Source: Paenibacillus riograndensis SBR5 (GTDB lineage Bacteria > Bacillota > Bacilli > Paenibacillales > Paenibacillaceae). From it: a stretch of 64,000 nucleotides of DNA. Positions 22,385-32,076 of the stretch are shown here, in pieces. The notes under the pieces are model-generated. The model was not told the DNA's origin. It did not search any database and saw nothing but the letters and a program-made list of their open reading frames with translations. The stretch lies in assembly GCF_000981585.1 (NCBI RefSeq), contig NZ_LN831776.1, positions 3,393,187-3,457,186 of the forward strand, given 5' to 3'. Position 1 is the stretch's first letter. The number at the start of each line of letters is the position of its first letter. The position numbers and the translations under genes are program-made.

Positions 22385-22936
22385 ATGAGATGGAAGAAAA
22401 TTGCTGTCTGTGTGGTTGTATTTTCCTTAATGGGAGGCTCATTATTATTTGCGGATGCGGTTAACCAGAAGATCAGAGTATGGAGCAACGGCAAAGAAGT
22501 GGCCGATGGCGGTTATTTAATCGACGGCAAAGCCTATATTCCCGCCAGGGAGGCTGGGGGTGTCGTCAGTTGGGATGGTTCAGGCAAGCTGAGCATCCTG
22601 AGGCCGAATGTCCATATTGTGCTGTTCAAGGGTGACAACGTCTTTGGCAATGTGAATGTAGGCAAGCTCAAGATCAAGGTGCTGACCCAGGTGGACAGCT
22701 TAACCGAGGAGGTTGCAGCGGTGAAGGTGGCAATCACGGACCCGTCCGGCAACGTGAAGGACATTCAGTCCCAGGATCTCGGAAGCTCGAAGAAGGAGGA
22801 CTTCTGGTTCCCGACTTCAGAATTCACTTATGATTTCAAAGATGCCGGCAAATACCGGGTAGGGTTCTATATTAAGCCTTCCAAAGGCGCTGATTATATA
22901 CTTGTGTCAGAGAAAGTAATCACTGCGCTGGATTAG
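22385..22936 (+). CDS. Exported stalk-type protein with copper amine oxidase N-like domain
   Basis: A 183-residue protein with signal peptide MRWKKIAVCVVVFSLMGGSL, cleavage near LFA. A stalk domain (NQKIRVWSNGKEVADGGYLI, GKAYIPAREAGGVVSWD) is typical of Paenibacillus copper-amine-oxidase-N-like proteins and carries no catalytic site. A beta domain follows (VAITDPSGNVKDIQSQDLG, KDAGKYRVGFYIKPS). It is probably a cell-surface or envelope protein. It is the intact counterpart of the broken gene at 7590. Confidence 0.75.
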   Translation: MRWKKIAVCVVVFSLMGGSLLFADAVNQKIRVWSNGKEVADGGYLIDGKAYIPAREAGGVVSWDGSGKLSILRPNVHIVLFKGDNVFGNVNVGKLKIKVLTQVDSLTEEVAAVKVAITDPSGNVKDIQSQDLGSSKKEDFWFPTSEFTYDFKDAGKYRVGFYIKPSKGADYILVSEKVITALD

Positions 22937-23026
22937 CCGATTCAGGCCTCGCTCAAATTGACCTTGCTTATCTTACGTGTTACGATACCAAATGTAGGAT
23001 AAATCAATTTAAAGTGAGGTATTTCA

Positions 23027-23350
23027 ATGAGCGATCACAAACATGAGCATGGCCATGAACATGGTGAAGCATGCGGTTGCGGACATGATCACGACCATGA
23101 GCACGAGGAGTTTGTGCTGACCTTGACGAATGAGCAGGGCGAAGATGTGGAAATGGTGCTGGTGGAAACGTTCGATGTAGGCGAGAAGCTGTACGCTCTG
23201 CTGTTGGAACGCGAAAACCCTGAAGCGGACGGCATCATTCTGCGCATGGAAGAAGAAGATGAAGAAATGGTACTCTACAACATTGAAGATGAAGCTGAAT
23301 GGAAAGCTGTTGAAGAAGCTTACAATGAGCTGCTTGCCCAGCAAGAATAG
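23027..23350 (+). CDS. DUF1292 (YrzB-like) protein with His-rich N-terminus
   Basis: A 107-residue acidic protein. The first 27 residues are a His/Asp/Glu tract (KHEHGHEHGEACGCGHDHDH), probably metal-binding. The rest (VLTLTNEQGEDVEMVLVETF, ENPEADGIILRMEEE) matches DUF1292. A strong terminator follows at 23417. Confidence 0.85.
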   Translation: MSDHKHEHGHEHGEACGCGHDHDHEHEEFVLTLTNEQGEDVEMVLVETFDVGEKLYALLLERENPEADGIILRMEEEDEEMVLYNIEDEAEWKAVEEAYNELLAQQE

Positions 23351-23416
23351 ATTTCAGTGTAGCCTTAAATGGCTGAAAACCGCCTTGGACAAGGCTGTGA
23401 CGCTAAGCTGAGAGCG

Positions 23417-23456
23417 CGCAAAAACCCGATACTTGTTAAAGTGTCGGGTTTTTGCG
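23417..23456. terminator. Bidirectional terminator
   Basis: GCAAAAACCCGAtAC and GTgTCGGGTTTTTGC arms lie between the convergent DUF1292 and speA genes. Confidence 0.85.
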
Positions 23457-23485
23457 TTTCTGCTTGGCCGAAGGATGACAGCCGA

Positions 23486-24961
23486 TCAGGAGATCGGCTC
23501 AGCCTCCACAATGACTTTGACGTAGTTAATGCTGCGGTCCTCGGGGCCTTTGACCGGCAGTCCGATTTCTACATGGTCGATGATATAATCGATGTTATCC
23601 TGGGTAATAACTTCACCGGGGAGCAGAATCGGGATCCCTGGAGGGTAGACATAAATGAACTCTGCAATGATATAGCCTGCAGACTCGCGGAAAGGCACCA
23701 CTTGCGTATCTGCATAAAAAGCATCTCTGGGAATCAAGGCGAGCTGCGGGATTTCCGGCACCTGCACCTTAAGCTCATAGATTTCGCCTTTGCTGTAATG
23801 GACCGCAGACAGCACACGCAGGGCGGAAATCAGCTTGTCGACAGATTCCTGGGTATCTCCAGGGGTAATCAGGCAAAGAATATTATACATGTCGCTTAAC
23901 TCTACTTCGATCTTGTACTTCTCGCGCAGCCAGTTTTCCGTCTCGTAACCGGTGATGCCAAGATGGCGCACATGAATGTTGAGCTTCGTCGGATCGATGT
24001 TAAAGGTAGCCTCTGTACCGAGAATTTCTTTGCCGAAGCTGTACAAGCCGTCAATGTTATTGATCGCATCACGCGCATAGTTGGACAGGGCAATGGTTCT
24101 TGCCGCCATCTCGTGGCCGTTCAGGGCCAGATTGCGTCTGGAGGTATCCAGGGATGCCAAAAGAATATATGATGTTGAAGTTGTGGTCAGCATGCTGAGG
24201 ATCGTCTGTACCCGCTGCGGATTCACAAGTCCGGTCTTGGCATTCAGATTGAGCACGGAGCTCTGTGTCATGGAGCCGCCCAGCTTGTGCACGCTGGTTG
24301 CCGCCAAATCAGCTCCGGCCTGCATGGCCGATACCGGAAGATCCTCATGAAAATGAATCAATACTCCATGTGCCTCGTCCACCAGTACGGGAACCCCGTA
24401 GCTGTGGGCCAGGTCGACAATCGAACGCAGGTCGGCGCAAACGCCAAAATACGTTGGATTGATAACAAGTACACCCTTGGCATCGGGATGGCGCCTTAAG
24501 GCCTTCTCGAGTGCGCTGGTGGTAATACCATGGTCTATCCCAAGATTCTCATCCTGTACAGGAGAGACAAAAACAGGCTTGGCTCCGGAGAAAATAATGG
24601 CCGACATCACGGATTTGTGAATGTTGCGTGGCACAATAATTTTATCTCCTTCCGAGCAGACAGAGAGGATCATAGTCATGATGGCATTGCTCGTGCCCTG
24701 TACGCTAAAATACGTATAGTCGGCACCGAAAGCCTCCGCAGCCAGCTTCTGAGCTTCAAGAATTACGCCGGTAGGCTGATGAAGGTCATCAAGCGGTGCG
24801 ATGTTGATCAAATCTATGGATAGAGCGTTATCGCCGATAAATTCACGGAATTCGGCATCGGTTCCTAGCCCCTTCTTATGCCCGGGAATATGAAATTGAA
24901 CTGGGTTTCCGGCGGCATGCTTTTTGAGAGCGGTGAAGAGGGGAGTTACGTGTTGATCCAT
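23486..24961 (-). CDS. speA: Arginine decarboxylase, SpeA type (PLP-dependent)
   Basis: A 491-residue fold-type I decarboxylase of the Bacillus SpeA branch, which makes agmatine for polyamine synthesis. Visible marks are FHIPGHKKG near the N-terminus, FSVQGTSNAIMTMI (PLP phosphate region), VDEAHGVLIHFHEDLP (the Asp that binds pyridine N), SVHKLGGSMTQSS (Schiff-base lysine), and the C-terminal YPPGIPILLPGE. Length and order match B. subtilis SpeA closely, although lysine decarboxylase activity cannot be excluded. Confidence 0.88.
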   Translation of the reverse strand: MDQHVTPLFTALKKHAAGNPVQFHIPGHKKGLGTDAEFREFIGDNALSIDLINIAPLDDLHQPTGVILEAQKLAAEAFGADYTYFSVQGTSNAIMTMILSVCSEGDKIIVPRNIHKSVMSAIIFSGAKPVFVSPVQDENLGIDHGITTSALEKALRRHPDAKGVLVINPTYFGVCADLRSIVDLAHSYGVPVLVDEAHGVLIHFHEDLPVSAMQAGADLAATSVHKLGGSMTQSSVLNLNAKTGLVNPQRVQTILSMLTTTSTSYILLASLDTSRRNLALNGHEMAARTIALSNYARDAINNIDGLYSFGKEILGTEATFNIDPTKLNIHVRHLGITGYETENWLREKYKIEVELSDMYNILCLITPGDTQESVDKLISALRVLSAVHYSKGEIYELKVQVPEIPQLALIPRDAFYADTQVVPFRESAGYIIAEFIYVYPPGIPILLPGEVITQDNIDYIIDHVEIGLPVKGPEDRSINYVKVIVEAEPIS

Positions 24962-25052
24962 TTAATGCTGTCACAACCTTTCGTGAAGAGTAATTTTTTC
25001 AAGCAAGCCCCAGTATAACAAATCAATCAACATAATACTAGGATGTGATGGA

Positions 25053-26339
25053 ATGTCTGGCAAAGTAGCGCAGCGTATGCATATCAATTTAGCCTCCCCG
25101 TTCATTTTGGAGATGTGGGTGATCATTTTTTTGGTGGAATTCGTAAAAGGCTCCCTGCTCGTAGCCCTGCTGCCGGTCTACATGGAGAATATCCTCGGCA
25201 TCTCGGTAACCGTGGTGGGCTTCGCCTTTGCGATGCAGTATTTGGGGGACAACCTCTTCCGCAGCCCCTCTGGCTGGGTAATGGAGCGGATAGGGTACCG
25301 CTGGACGATGACGGGGGCGCTCCTGCTGATTCTGGTGGCGTTAGGTATGATAATCTATGCAAAAGATGCCGTATGGTTGTCTGCTGCCTGTCTCATTCTG
25401 GGCATTGGAACATCACCGCTGTGGCCCTGCACCATGACTGGCATTACCGAATTGGCCGGTTCAACGGAAAGCGGAAGCAGCGGCGCAGCCATGGGTGCGG
25501 TAGAGATGGCCTCTCTGGCCGGAACCGGGATTGGTCCCATTGTAGTCAACTTTCTGATGGATCATGGCGGACAGACCTATCACTCCATATTTCTTGTGCT
25601 TATGGGCTGTGCAGCAGCAGTGGCGGCCGTAGCATTATTATTGCCGTCAAGGATAGGCGCTCATGCGCCCCATGCCATTGTGCGTGGTGGTGGTGAAGGG
25701 CCGGTGGCCGTTCGCAGGAAGACGAAACCGCTGGAGAGTCTGAAACGGACGTTCCATCAGGTCAGAACCACCCTGAAGGTCAGCCGTCTGCTGTTTCCGG
25801 CGCTGTTCCTGCAGGCGTTTGCGATAGGTCTGATGACACCTGTAGTGACCCTGTTTGCCCGCTCCGAGCTGCACGTTACGCCTAACCAGTTCAGCCTGCT
25901 GCTGATTGCGGGAGGCGGCATCACTGTGCTGGCTCTGATTCCGGCAGGCAAACTGGTCGACCGGATCGGAACAACGGTCTTCCTGAATATCGGGTTCCTG
26001 CTCGCTGCCGGCTCGCTGGCCTTCTTTTCCCAGGTGCGCTGGCTGCCGCTCGCCTTCTGTGCGGTAGCGCTTGTAGGCATTAGCTATGCGCTGATCCTGC
26101 CGGCCTGGAACGCTTTTCTGGCCAAGCAGGTGCCGAAGGGGGAAAGAGGGACCGTATGGGGCCTCTTCTTGACGCTCCAGGGCTCCGGCATGGTGGCCGG
26201 GCCGGTAATCTCGGGGAAGCTCTGGGACACCGTTGGGCACAGCACTCCTTTTCTGGCCAGCGCATTTGTGATGGTCCTCCTGTTCGGACTGCATATGCTT
26301 ATAGTCCACAGAACCAAGCGGAAGCTGGAAGCGGGCTGA
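25053..26339 (+). CDS. MFS transporter
   Basis: A 428-residue protein with 12 likely membrane helices split by a basic cytoplasmic loop near residues 210-245 (RRKTKPLESLKRTFHQ). The motif A-like loop between helices 2 and 3 reads GWVMERIGYRWTM, and its counterpart in the second half GKLVDRIGTTVF. The N-terminal half has EFVKGSLLVALLPVYMENIL. It is most like multidrug or sugar-type proton-linked carriers. The substrate is unknown. Confidence 0.88.
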   Translation: MSGKVAQRMHINLASPFILEMWVIIFLVEFVKGSLLVALLPVYMENILGISVTVVGFAFAMQYLGDNLFRSPSGWVMERIGYRWTMTGALLLILVALGMIIYAKDAVWLSAACLILGIGTSPLWPCTMTGITELAGSTESGSSGAAMGAVEMASLAGTGIGPIVVNFLMDHGGQTYHSIFLVLMGCAAAVAAVALLLPSRIGAHAPHAIVRGGGEGPVAVRRKTKPLESLKRTFHQVRTTLKVSRLLFPALFLQAFAIGLMTPVVTLFARSELHVTPNQFSLLLIAGGGITVLALIPAGKLVDRIGTTVFLNIGFLLAAGSLAFFSQVRWLPLAFCAVALVGISYALILPAWNAFLAKQVPKGERGTVWGLFLTLQGSGMVAGPVISGKLWDTVGHSTPFLASAFVMVLLFGLHMLIVHRTKRKLEAG

Positions 26340-26368
26340 GGCCCTGTATAGATTCTGGCGAAGTACAG

Positions 26369-26416
26369 CAAAAGCCGCCGGCCAACCGGAAGAAACCGGA
26401 AGCCGGCGGCTTTTGC
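26369..26416. terminator. Bidirectional terminator
   Basis: CAAAAGCCGCCGGC and GCCGGCGGCTTTTG arms lie between the convergent MFS and DUF1054 genes. Confidence 0.85.
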
Positions 26417-26470
26417 GAATGAGCCGCTTTTGCAGAAGATGGAGGAAGCCTGTGGAGAGAACGGCCGGGC

Positions 26471-27094
26471 TCAGAAGGACATCCGGTAGAGGGGTAGCAG
26501 CGTCTCAAAGGTCTGCCGGATCACATTCAGGAGTTTGTCTCCATCCGCCAAAACCGGATCATTCCTGTCAATGCGCAGCCCGCAGGTGACCTCGGCCTTT
26601 TTGACCTCCTTAAGCCTCTGTGACAGCCCGGCAAATGCGCTCTTATCCATATCGGCCTGAGCGGTGCCGCGGGGGTCTAAATGATCGGTCGACCAGAAGT
26701 AACCGGCCGGAAGCTCTGCTTGAACGTCGCCCAGATGCCTGGACAGCGCCTCGGCGAAGATTACTTTATTGCTGCTCTCATAAATAATGGCAAAGACAAT
26801 AAACAAATGGCTGTGGAACATGCCCACTTGAAAATGCGGCAGCGCCTTATAGCCTCTTTTATTTGGACCCCACGCAACCCAGGTATCGTTCGGCGCATGA
26901 ACAGTCCGGCGGGCATGTTTGGCGACATGCGGGAACATTTCCTCTCCAGTGAGTATGGACAAAAAAGGAGCGAGCTCTTCGCCCAGTTCGTTCAGCTTCG
27001 GCCGGACTCCGGCGATCAGCGCCTCCATGCGCGGCTCCAGACCGTCAATATGAAAGACATCAAAATCTTCAGCGGTAAATCCTTGAAATGGCAT
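26471..27094 (-). CDS. DUF1054 (YktB-like) protein
   Basis: A 207-residue soluble protein from ATG 27094 (AAGGAG ahead; an upstream frame extension is unlikely). It carries FTAEDFDVFHIDGLEPRMEA, FPHVAKHARRTVHAPNDTW, RGYKALPHFQVGMFHSHLF and a C-terminal RLKEVKKAEVTCGLRIDRND, all typical of DUF1054/YktB. The molecular function is not known. Confidence 0.85.
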   Translation of the reverse strand: MPFQGFTAEDFDVFHIDGLEPRMEALIAGVRPKLNELGEELAPFLSILTGEEMFPHVAKHARRTVHAPNDTWVAWGPNKRGYKALPHFQVGMFHSHLFIVFAIIYESSNKVIFAEALSRHLGDVQAELPAGYFWSTDHLDPRGTAQADMDKSAFAGLSQRLKEVKKAEVTCGLRIDRNDPVLADGDKLLNVIRQTFETLLPLYRMSF

Positions 27095-27352
27095 GTTAGG
27101 TCTCCTTGTATGAAAAATGGTCACTGATATCAATAAAATTGCTGCAAAACCGGGAGCAGGCGTTTTGAAATGGCAGGCAGCGGGTAAAAATAGTCAATAA
27201 ACCAAGTTACCGCTACATAAAATGAAGTATAAAATAAGTGTAAGACGAACGCAAAATTAAATATTGCAAGTGGAGGTCCGGCAGTCAGTTCTACTCTAGG
27301 TTAGGCAAATGAAGATGGCTTTGCTGAAACAATGCCGTTAGGGGGGAGTGCC

Positions 27353-27949
27353 GTGAACAAAAATGACGAAGTCGAGTACTGCAATCTGGAGCTGCGCTTC
27401 GACAGGCAGCATATCCAGGACCTGATCAAGGACCTGATTAAGGAAGGCTATTCCCTTTATTGGAGCGAGAATGAAACGGTTTTTCTTATTTCGGTGCGTA
27501 CCGGACGCAAGCTAGTCAAGCTGCGCTTCCAGCGGATTAAGGATGGCTTCAAGCTGGTGGGGGATTATATGATCCGTGATGCGCGCCTGTCGGAATGGAT
27601 GGAGAAGCTGATTGGCGATATGCGCGGGCACGCCGTTGTCAAGCGGTTCCGCGACCGCCAGATTATCATTGAGAATATTTTATTCGGAGAGGTTATCCGG
27701 CTGGTGGAAATCTCCGGGTATCAGCAGCGCGTGCTGTATCAGAAAGGGCCTCTGCTCTCCGATCAGGAGCTGACCAAACTTTTCTACTCTGTGGAAGGAG
27801 AGGAGCGCATCCGTGACCGCAGGCTTGAGGTGGATGAGCAGCTGGACCTGCTGCACAAGGCGATTCAGAGCAAGGATGATGAGCGGACGGCAGCGTGCAA
27901 AGCAAGACTTGCTGAATTGACCAGAGAATTAAATATGCTTGAATGGTGA
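27353..27949 (+). CDS. Conserved Paenibacillus-type soluble protein, unknown
   Basis: A 198-residue charged protein from GTG 27353, with GGGGGGAG ahead. Key stretches are IQDLIKDLIKEGYSLYWSEN, IKDGFKLVGDYMIRDARLSE and a C-terminal helical part (EQLDLLHKAIQSKDDERTAA). Similar proteins have been labelled as peptide-synthetase modules without support; no such domain or motif is visible here. Function unknown. Confidence 0.7.
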   Translation: MNKNDEVEYCNLELRFDRQHIQDLIKDLIKEGYSLYWSENETVFLISVRTGRKLVKLRFQRIKDGFKLVGDYMIRDARLSEWMEKLIGDMRGHAVVKRFRDRQIIIENILFGEVIRLVEISGYQQRVLYQKGPLLSDQELTKLFYSVEGEERIRDRRLEVDEQLDLLHKAIQSKDDERTAACKARLAELTRELNMLEW

Positions 27950-28213
27950 TAAGCAGTATTGGACGAAAGCCAGGGCATCCCGCATATGGGGTGCCCTGTA
28001 GTTTGCAGCCGAACCTGGAAGCGGGTATTCACTTCTGCCTGCAAAAACGTTAAAATACTCATTGTGAGCAATTTCCGTGATTATGCAGGATTTTGTCAAT
28101 GAGGTTGATCTCTTTCAAGCGGAGGAACTTTGCTGTCTCTGACAAAGGATGGTATTCTAATACTGCGAGAAATGGATTTCACACAAATACAGGTGCAAAG
28201 GGTGGAGAACCAG

Positions 28214-29626
28214 ATGGCAAAACAACAAATCGGCGTTATTGGCTTGGCAGTAATGGGTAAAAATTTGGCTCTTAACATCGAGAGCAGAGGTTTCACCGTA
28301 TCGGTGTACAACCGTTCCCCGGAGAAGACGCACGACCTCATCAATGAAGCGGAAGGCAAAAACTTGACGGGTACTTTTTCCATTGAGGAGTTTGTCGAAT
28401 CATTGGAAGTGCCGCGTAAAATTCTGATCATGGTACAGGCGGGCAAAGCAACCGATGCAACTATCGAGCAGCTGCTGCCGCATCTGGATCAAGGCGATAT
28501 CATCATCGACGGGGGCAACGCTTATTTCCCTGACACAGTTCGCCGCAATAAGGAACTGGAAGCTAAAGGCTTCCGCTTTATCGGCACCGGTGTATCCGGC
28601 GGTGAAGAAGGCGCACTGAAAGGGCCGTCCATCATGCCTGGGGGCCAGGAAAGCGCCTATAAGCTGGTAGAACCTATTCTTACGGCCATTTCAGCCAAAG
28701 TGAACGGAGAGCCTTGCTGTACATATATCGGACCTGACGGTGCAGGGCACTATGTAAAAATGGTCCATAACGGCATTGAGTACGGTGACATGCAGTTGAT
28801 TGGCGAAGCCTATCATTTGCTGAAGGATGTGCTTGGCCTGGATGCCAAGGAGCTGCACAGCATTTTCGCGGATTGGAACAGCGGAGAGCTCGACAGCTAC
28901 CTGATCGAGATTACCAAGGATATTTTTGCCGAATATGATGAAGAAACCGGCAAACCGATGGTGGACGTTATTCTGGACGCAGCCGGCCAAAAGGGTACCG
29001 GCAAATGGACAAGCCAAAGCTCGCTGGATCTCGGTGTGCCGCTGTCCATGATCACAGAATCCGTATTCTCCCGGTTCCTGTCGGCAATGAAGGAAGAGCG
29101 GGTCGCAGCGAGCAAGGTGCTTAGCGGTCCCGTAACCGAGCCCTTCCAGGGCGACAAAGCCGAGTTCATCGAGAACGTGCGCAAGGCGCTGTTCGCCAGC
29201 AAAATCGTCTCCTACGCCCAAGGCTTTGCACAGCTTCGCGTAGCTTCCGAGGAATACAACTGGGATCTGAAATACGGCAACCTGGCCAAAATCTGGCGCG
29301 GCGGCTGCATCATCCGCTCCCGTTTCCTGCAGAACATTACCGATGCCTATGAGAACAATCCGGAGCTCAAAAACCTGCTGCTCGATCCGTTCTTCAAGAA
29401 CATCATGGACACTTACCAGTCCGCATGGCGCCAAGTGGTTTCCGCTGCCGTGGCCCAAGGGGTTCCGGTTCCCGGGTTCTCCAGCGCCCTGGCTTACTAC
29501 GACAGCTACCGCACAGAACGCCTGCCGGCCAACCTGCTTCAGGCACAGCGCGATTACTTCGGTGCCCACACCTTCAAACGTGTGGACAAAGAAGGCGTCT
29601 TCCATCACAACTGGCTGTCTGAATAA
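28214..29626 (+). CDS. gndA: 6-phosphogluconate dehydrogenase, NADP-dependent
   Basis: A 470-residue decarboxylating enzyme of the pentose phosphate pathway that gives ribulose 5-phosphate, CO2 and NADPH. The Rossmann motif [16 protein letters not shown] is at the N-terminus. NRS at residues 33-35 fits NADP binding. Catalytic and substrate segments are [20 protein letters not shown] and [20 protein letters not shown], and the C-terminal tail is [11 protein letters not shown] 28214 is chosen because the family begins there and GGTGGAG precedes it. Confidence 0.97.
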   Translation: MAKQQIGVIGLAVMGKNLALNIESRGFTVSVYNRSPEKTHDLINEAEGKNLTGTFSIEEFVESLEVPRKILIMVQAGKATDATIEQLLPHLDQGDIIIDGGNAYFPDTVRRNKELEAKGFRFIGTGVSGGEEGALKGPSIMPGGQESAYKLVEPILTAISAKVNGEPCCTYIGPDGAGHYVKMVHNGIEYGDMQLIGEAYHLLKDVLGLDAKELHSIFADWNSGELDSYLIEITKDIFAEYDEETGKPMVDVILDAAGQKGTGKWTSQSSLDLGVPLSMITESVFSRFLSAMKEERVAASKVLSGPVTEPFQGDKAEFIENVRKALFASKIVSYAQGFAQLRVASEEYNWDLKYGNLAKIWRGGCIIRSRFLQNITDAYENNPELKNLLLDPFFKNIMDTYQSAWRQVVSAAVAQGVPVPGFSSALAYYDSYRTERLPANLLQAQRDYFGAHTFKRVDKEGVFHHNWLSE

Positions 29627-29651
29627 GTTTCAGGCACAAGCGGCAAACAGC

Positions 29652-29698
29652 GGCCCGAACGGCTCCTTAGCAGACAGCGGGAGCCTTCGGGCCTTTTT
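29652..29698 (+). terminator. Rho-independent terminator of gndA
   Basis: GGCCCGAACGGCTCC and GGGAGCCTTCGGGCC arms then TTTTT. Confidence 0.85.
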
Positions 29699-29822
29699 GC
29701 CCTGCTTGAATCAGCTTCCATGCAAAGGCCCCACCTTGTGGGGTGGTGATGTGGAGGATTTACCGTTTGTGCAATGTTTTCACCCTGTGTTATGATATGA
29801 CAAATGTCGCGGTTGGAGGGTC

Positions 29823-30338
29823 ATGATGAATTACGCCAATAAAAATATCATTCTCGTCGGGATGATGGCTACAGGAAAGTCGACAGTAGGCGCTCTGCTG
29901 GCGGAGGAACTGGGCTATGAGCTGGTTGATCTGGATCATGTGATTATTCAGCAAAAAGGCCGGAGCATTGCGGAGCTCTTTGCGGAAGGCGGGGAAGAAT
30001 ATTTCCGGAGGATCGAATCGGCAGTACTGAAGGACGTGCTGGAAGGAGAGGGCCGGATTATCTCCACAGGCGGCGGTGCCGTGCTGGCTCCGGGAAATGC
30101 GGACATGATGCTGCAACATGGGTTTGTGGTCGCGTTGACCGCTTCGGAGGATGCCATTATTGCCCGTGTCAGCGGGGATCAGAACAGGCCGCTGCTCGCC
30201 GGCAATGCGCAGGAACGGGTCCGGACGATTCTGGAACAGCGCCGGAACGCTTACCGTTTCGCACATTGCACGGTCGATACAACAGACCTGAGTGTGGCAG
30301 AAGTGTCCAAGCATATTTTAATGCATTACCGCGGCTGA
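29823..30338 (+). CDS. aroK: Shikimate kinase
   Basis: A 171-residue enzyme that phosphorylates shikimate at the 3-OH. The Walker A loop GMMATGKST is at residues 13-21. LVDLDHVIIQQKGRSIAEL gives the substrate-binding Asp-rich turn, RRIES the shikimate Arg, STGGGAVL the conserved GGG turn, and QNRPLLA the lid. GGAGGG precedes the start. AroA, the next step but one, lies 450 bases downstream. Confidence 0.94.
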   Translation: MMNYANKNIILVGMMATGKSTVGALLAEELGYELVDLDHVIIQQKGRSIAELFAEGGEEYFRRIESAVLKDVLEGEGRIISTGGGAVLAPGNADMMLQHGFVVALTASEDAIIARVSGDQNRPLLAGNAQERVRTILEQRRNAYRFAHCTVDTTDLSVAEVSKHILMHYRG

Positions 30339-30364
30339 GCTTTTAAGCGTATTTGTGCAGAGGC

Positions 30365-30673
30365 TCAGGCCCCGGCGGTTTCATTCCATTCAATCATCCC
30401 GCCGCTGAGGTTGGATGTCCGGTAGCCGAACTGCTGCAGGTATTCGCAGACACGCTGGCTGCGGGCGCCGGAGCGGCAAATGAAGACGAATTCTGCTTCC
30501 TGCGGCAGCTCCTCCGTGTGCTGCGGTATCTCGCCCATAGGAATATGCTTCGCCCCGGGAATCATTCCGAAAGCGACCTCCTCGTCTTCACGGACGTCTA
30601 TCAGTACAAGGTCTTCACCTGACTCCAGACGCTGCCGCAATTCTTGTGCTGTGATTTGGGGAATCTCATTCAT
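30365..30673 (-). CDS. Rhodanese-domain protein
   Basis: A 102-residue single rhodanese domain (IDVREDEEVAFGMIPGAKHI, CRSGARSQRVCEYLQQFGY). The active-site loop CRSGARS holds the persulfide-forming cysteine. It is probably a small cytosolic sulfurtransferase. AAGAGGTC precedes its ATG. It lies between aroK and aroA on the opposite strand. Confidence 0.9.
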   Translation of the reverse strand: MNEIPQITAQELRQRLESGEDLVLIDVREDEEVAFGMIPGAKHIPMGEIPQHTEELPQEAEFVFICRSGARSQRVCEYLQQFGYRTSNLSGGMIEWNETAGA

Positions 30674-30786
30674 GGTTATGACCTCTTTTCGCGTAGAAGA
30701 ATGATATCATGATAACACAACTGCAGATTACCCTGTCAAACAGAGCAATACATAATCTATTTGAGCCCATAAGGAGAGCTAATATC

Positions 30787-32076
30787 ATGGACGTTATTGT
30801 TAGGCCTACACCAACCCTGCAAGGGGAATTCGGAGCCCTGTCTTCCAAAAACTATACGACGCGCTACCTGCTGGTCGCCGCATTGTCGGAAGGAGTCAGC
30901 ACGATCTACCACCCGGCGCACAGCGAAGACAGCGATGCGATCCGCCGTTGTATCGCCGATCTGGGAGCAGTGCTTACAGAAGATGAGGAGAAAATTGTCA
31001 TTCAGGGCTTTGGCCGCCATCCCCGGGATGTCAAAGAGCTTAACGTGGGCAATGCCGGTGCGGTGCTGCGCTTTCTAATGGCTGTGGCGGCCCTTAGTCC
31101 TGAGGTCACCTTTGTGAACACATATCCGGATTCTTTGGGCAAACGCCCGCATGACGATCTGATTACAGCACTTGGCCAGCTCGGCGTAGAGGTTGAGCAT
31201 AATAACGGCAAGCTTCCCATTACCATCCGCGGCGGCAAACCAGCTGGCGGACGGATCACCGTATCAGGAGCGGTCAGCTCGCAATATCTTAGCGCTCTTC
31301 TGTTCCTGACCCCTCTGCTTGAGGAAGATAGTGAAATTATTGTGCTGGATGACCTCAAATCCAAGGTGGTTGTAGGCCAGACGCTGGAGGTTCTGGAGCA
31401 GGCAGGCATTGTCGTTCATGCGGCTGAGGATTACATGTCCTTCAAAGTACCGGGCGGCCAGTCCTATGCGGCCAAGTCCTACACGGTGCAGGGCGATTAT
31501 CCCGGATCGGCAGCTGTGCTCGCAGCGGCGGCGGTGACGAAATCGGATGTAAAAATTCACCGGCTTGCCGAACAGAGCAAACAGGGCGAGCGGGCGATTA
31601 TCGATGTGCTGCGCATGATGCAGGTGCCGCTTACCCATGAGAATGGCACAGTGCATGTGCAGGGCAATGGCATCCTGAAGGCAGTGGAATTTGACGGGGA
31701 TGCGGCAACGGATGCGGTTCTGGCGATGGTGGCTGCCGCTGTTTTTGCCAAAGGGACCTCCCGCTTTTATAATGTTGAGAATCTGAGATACAAGGAATGC
31801 GACCGCATTACCGATTATTTGGCTGAGCTGGCCCGCGCTGGAGCAAGCGTTGAAGAACGCCGGGATGAGATTATCGTACACGGCAAGCCGGAGGGCGTTG
31901 AAGGCGGCGTGACGATCAACGCGCATTATGATCACCGGGTAATCATGGCTTTGACCGTAGTCGGCCTGCGGGCCCGCCAGCCGCTGCAGATCAAGGATGC
32001 CCACCATGTGGCCAAATCGTACCCGCAGTATTTCGACCATTTGCGCCTGCTTGGCGCAGATGTGGAGTGGGTATGA
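30787..32076 (+). CDS. aroA: EPSP synthase (3-phosphoshikimate 1-carboxyvinyltransferase)
   Basis: A 429-residue shikimate-pathway enzyme that joins PEP to shikimate 3-phosphate. Visible marks are LNVGNAGAVLRFLMAVAAL (the LxxGNAGTxxR loop with Ala in place of Thr), GKRPHDDLI, VSGAVSSQYLSALLF and the C-terminal NLRYKECDRIT and AHYDHRVIMAL. AAGGAGAG lies before ATG 30787. The GNAGAVLR variant resembles class II or more distant forms rather than the E. coli class. The next gene overlaps the stop (ATGA). Confidence 0.93.
   Translation: MDVIVRPTPTLQGEFGALSSKNYTTRYLLVAALSEGVSTIYHPAHSEDSDAIRRCIADLGAVLTEDEEKIVIQGFGRHPRDVKELNVGNAGAVLRFLMAVAALSPEVTFVNTYPDSLGKRPHDDLITALGQLGVEVEHNNGKLPITIRGGKPAGGRITVSGAVSSQYLSALLFLTPLLEEDSEIIVLDDLKSKVVVGQTLEVLEQAGIVVHAAEDYMSFKVPGGQSYAAKSYTVQGDYPGSAAVLAAAAVTKSDVKIHRLAEQSKQGERAIIDVLRMMQVPLTHENGTVHVQGNGILKAVEFDGDAATDAVLAMVAAAVFAKGTSRFYNVENLRYKECDRITDYLAELARAGASVEERRDEIIVHGKPEGVEGGVTINAHYDHRVIMALTVVGLRARQPLQIKDAHHVAKSYPQYFDHLRLLGADVEWV

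Noticed and set aside
27353..27949. Annotation as a non-ribosomal peptide synthetase module
   Set aside because: No adenylation, condensation or carrier motif is present and the protein is only 198 residues long.
28691..29608. A 305-codon minus-strand frame inside gndA
   Set aside because: It is antisense to conserved gndA codons with His/Gln-rich composition typical of shadows; no start signal.
31264..32040. A 258-codon minus-strand frame inside aroA
   Set aside because: Antisense to aroA, no ribosome binding site, no recognisable domain.
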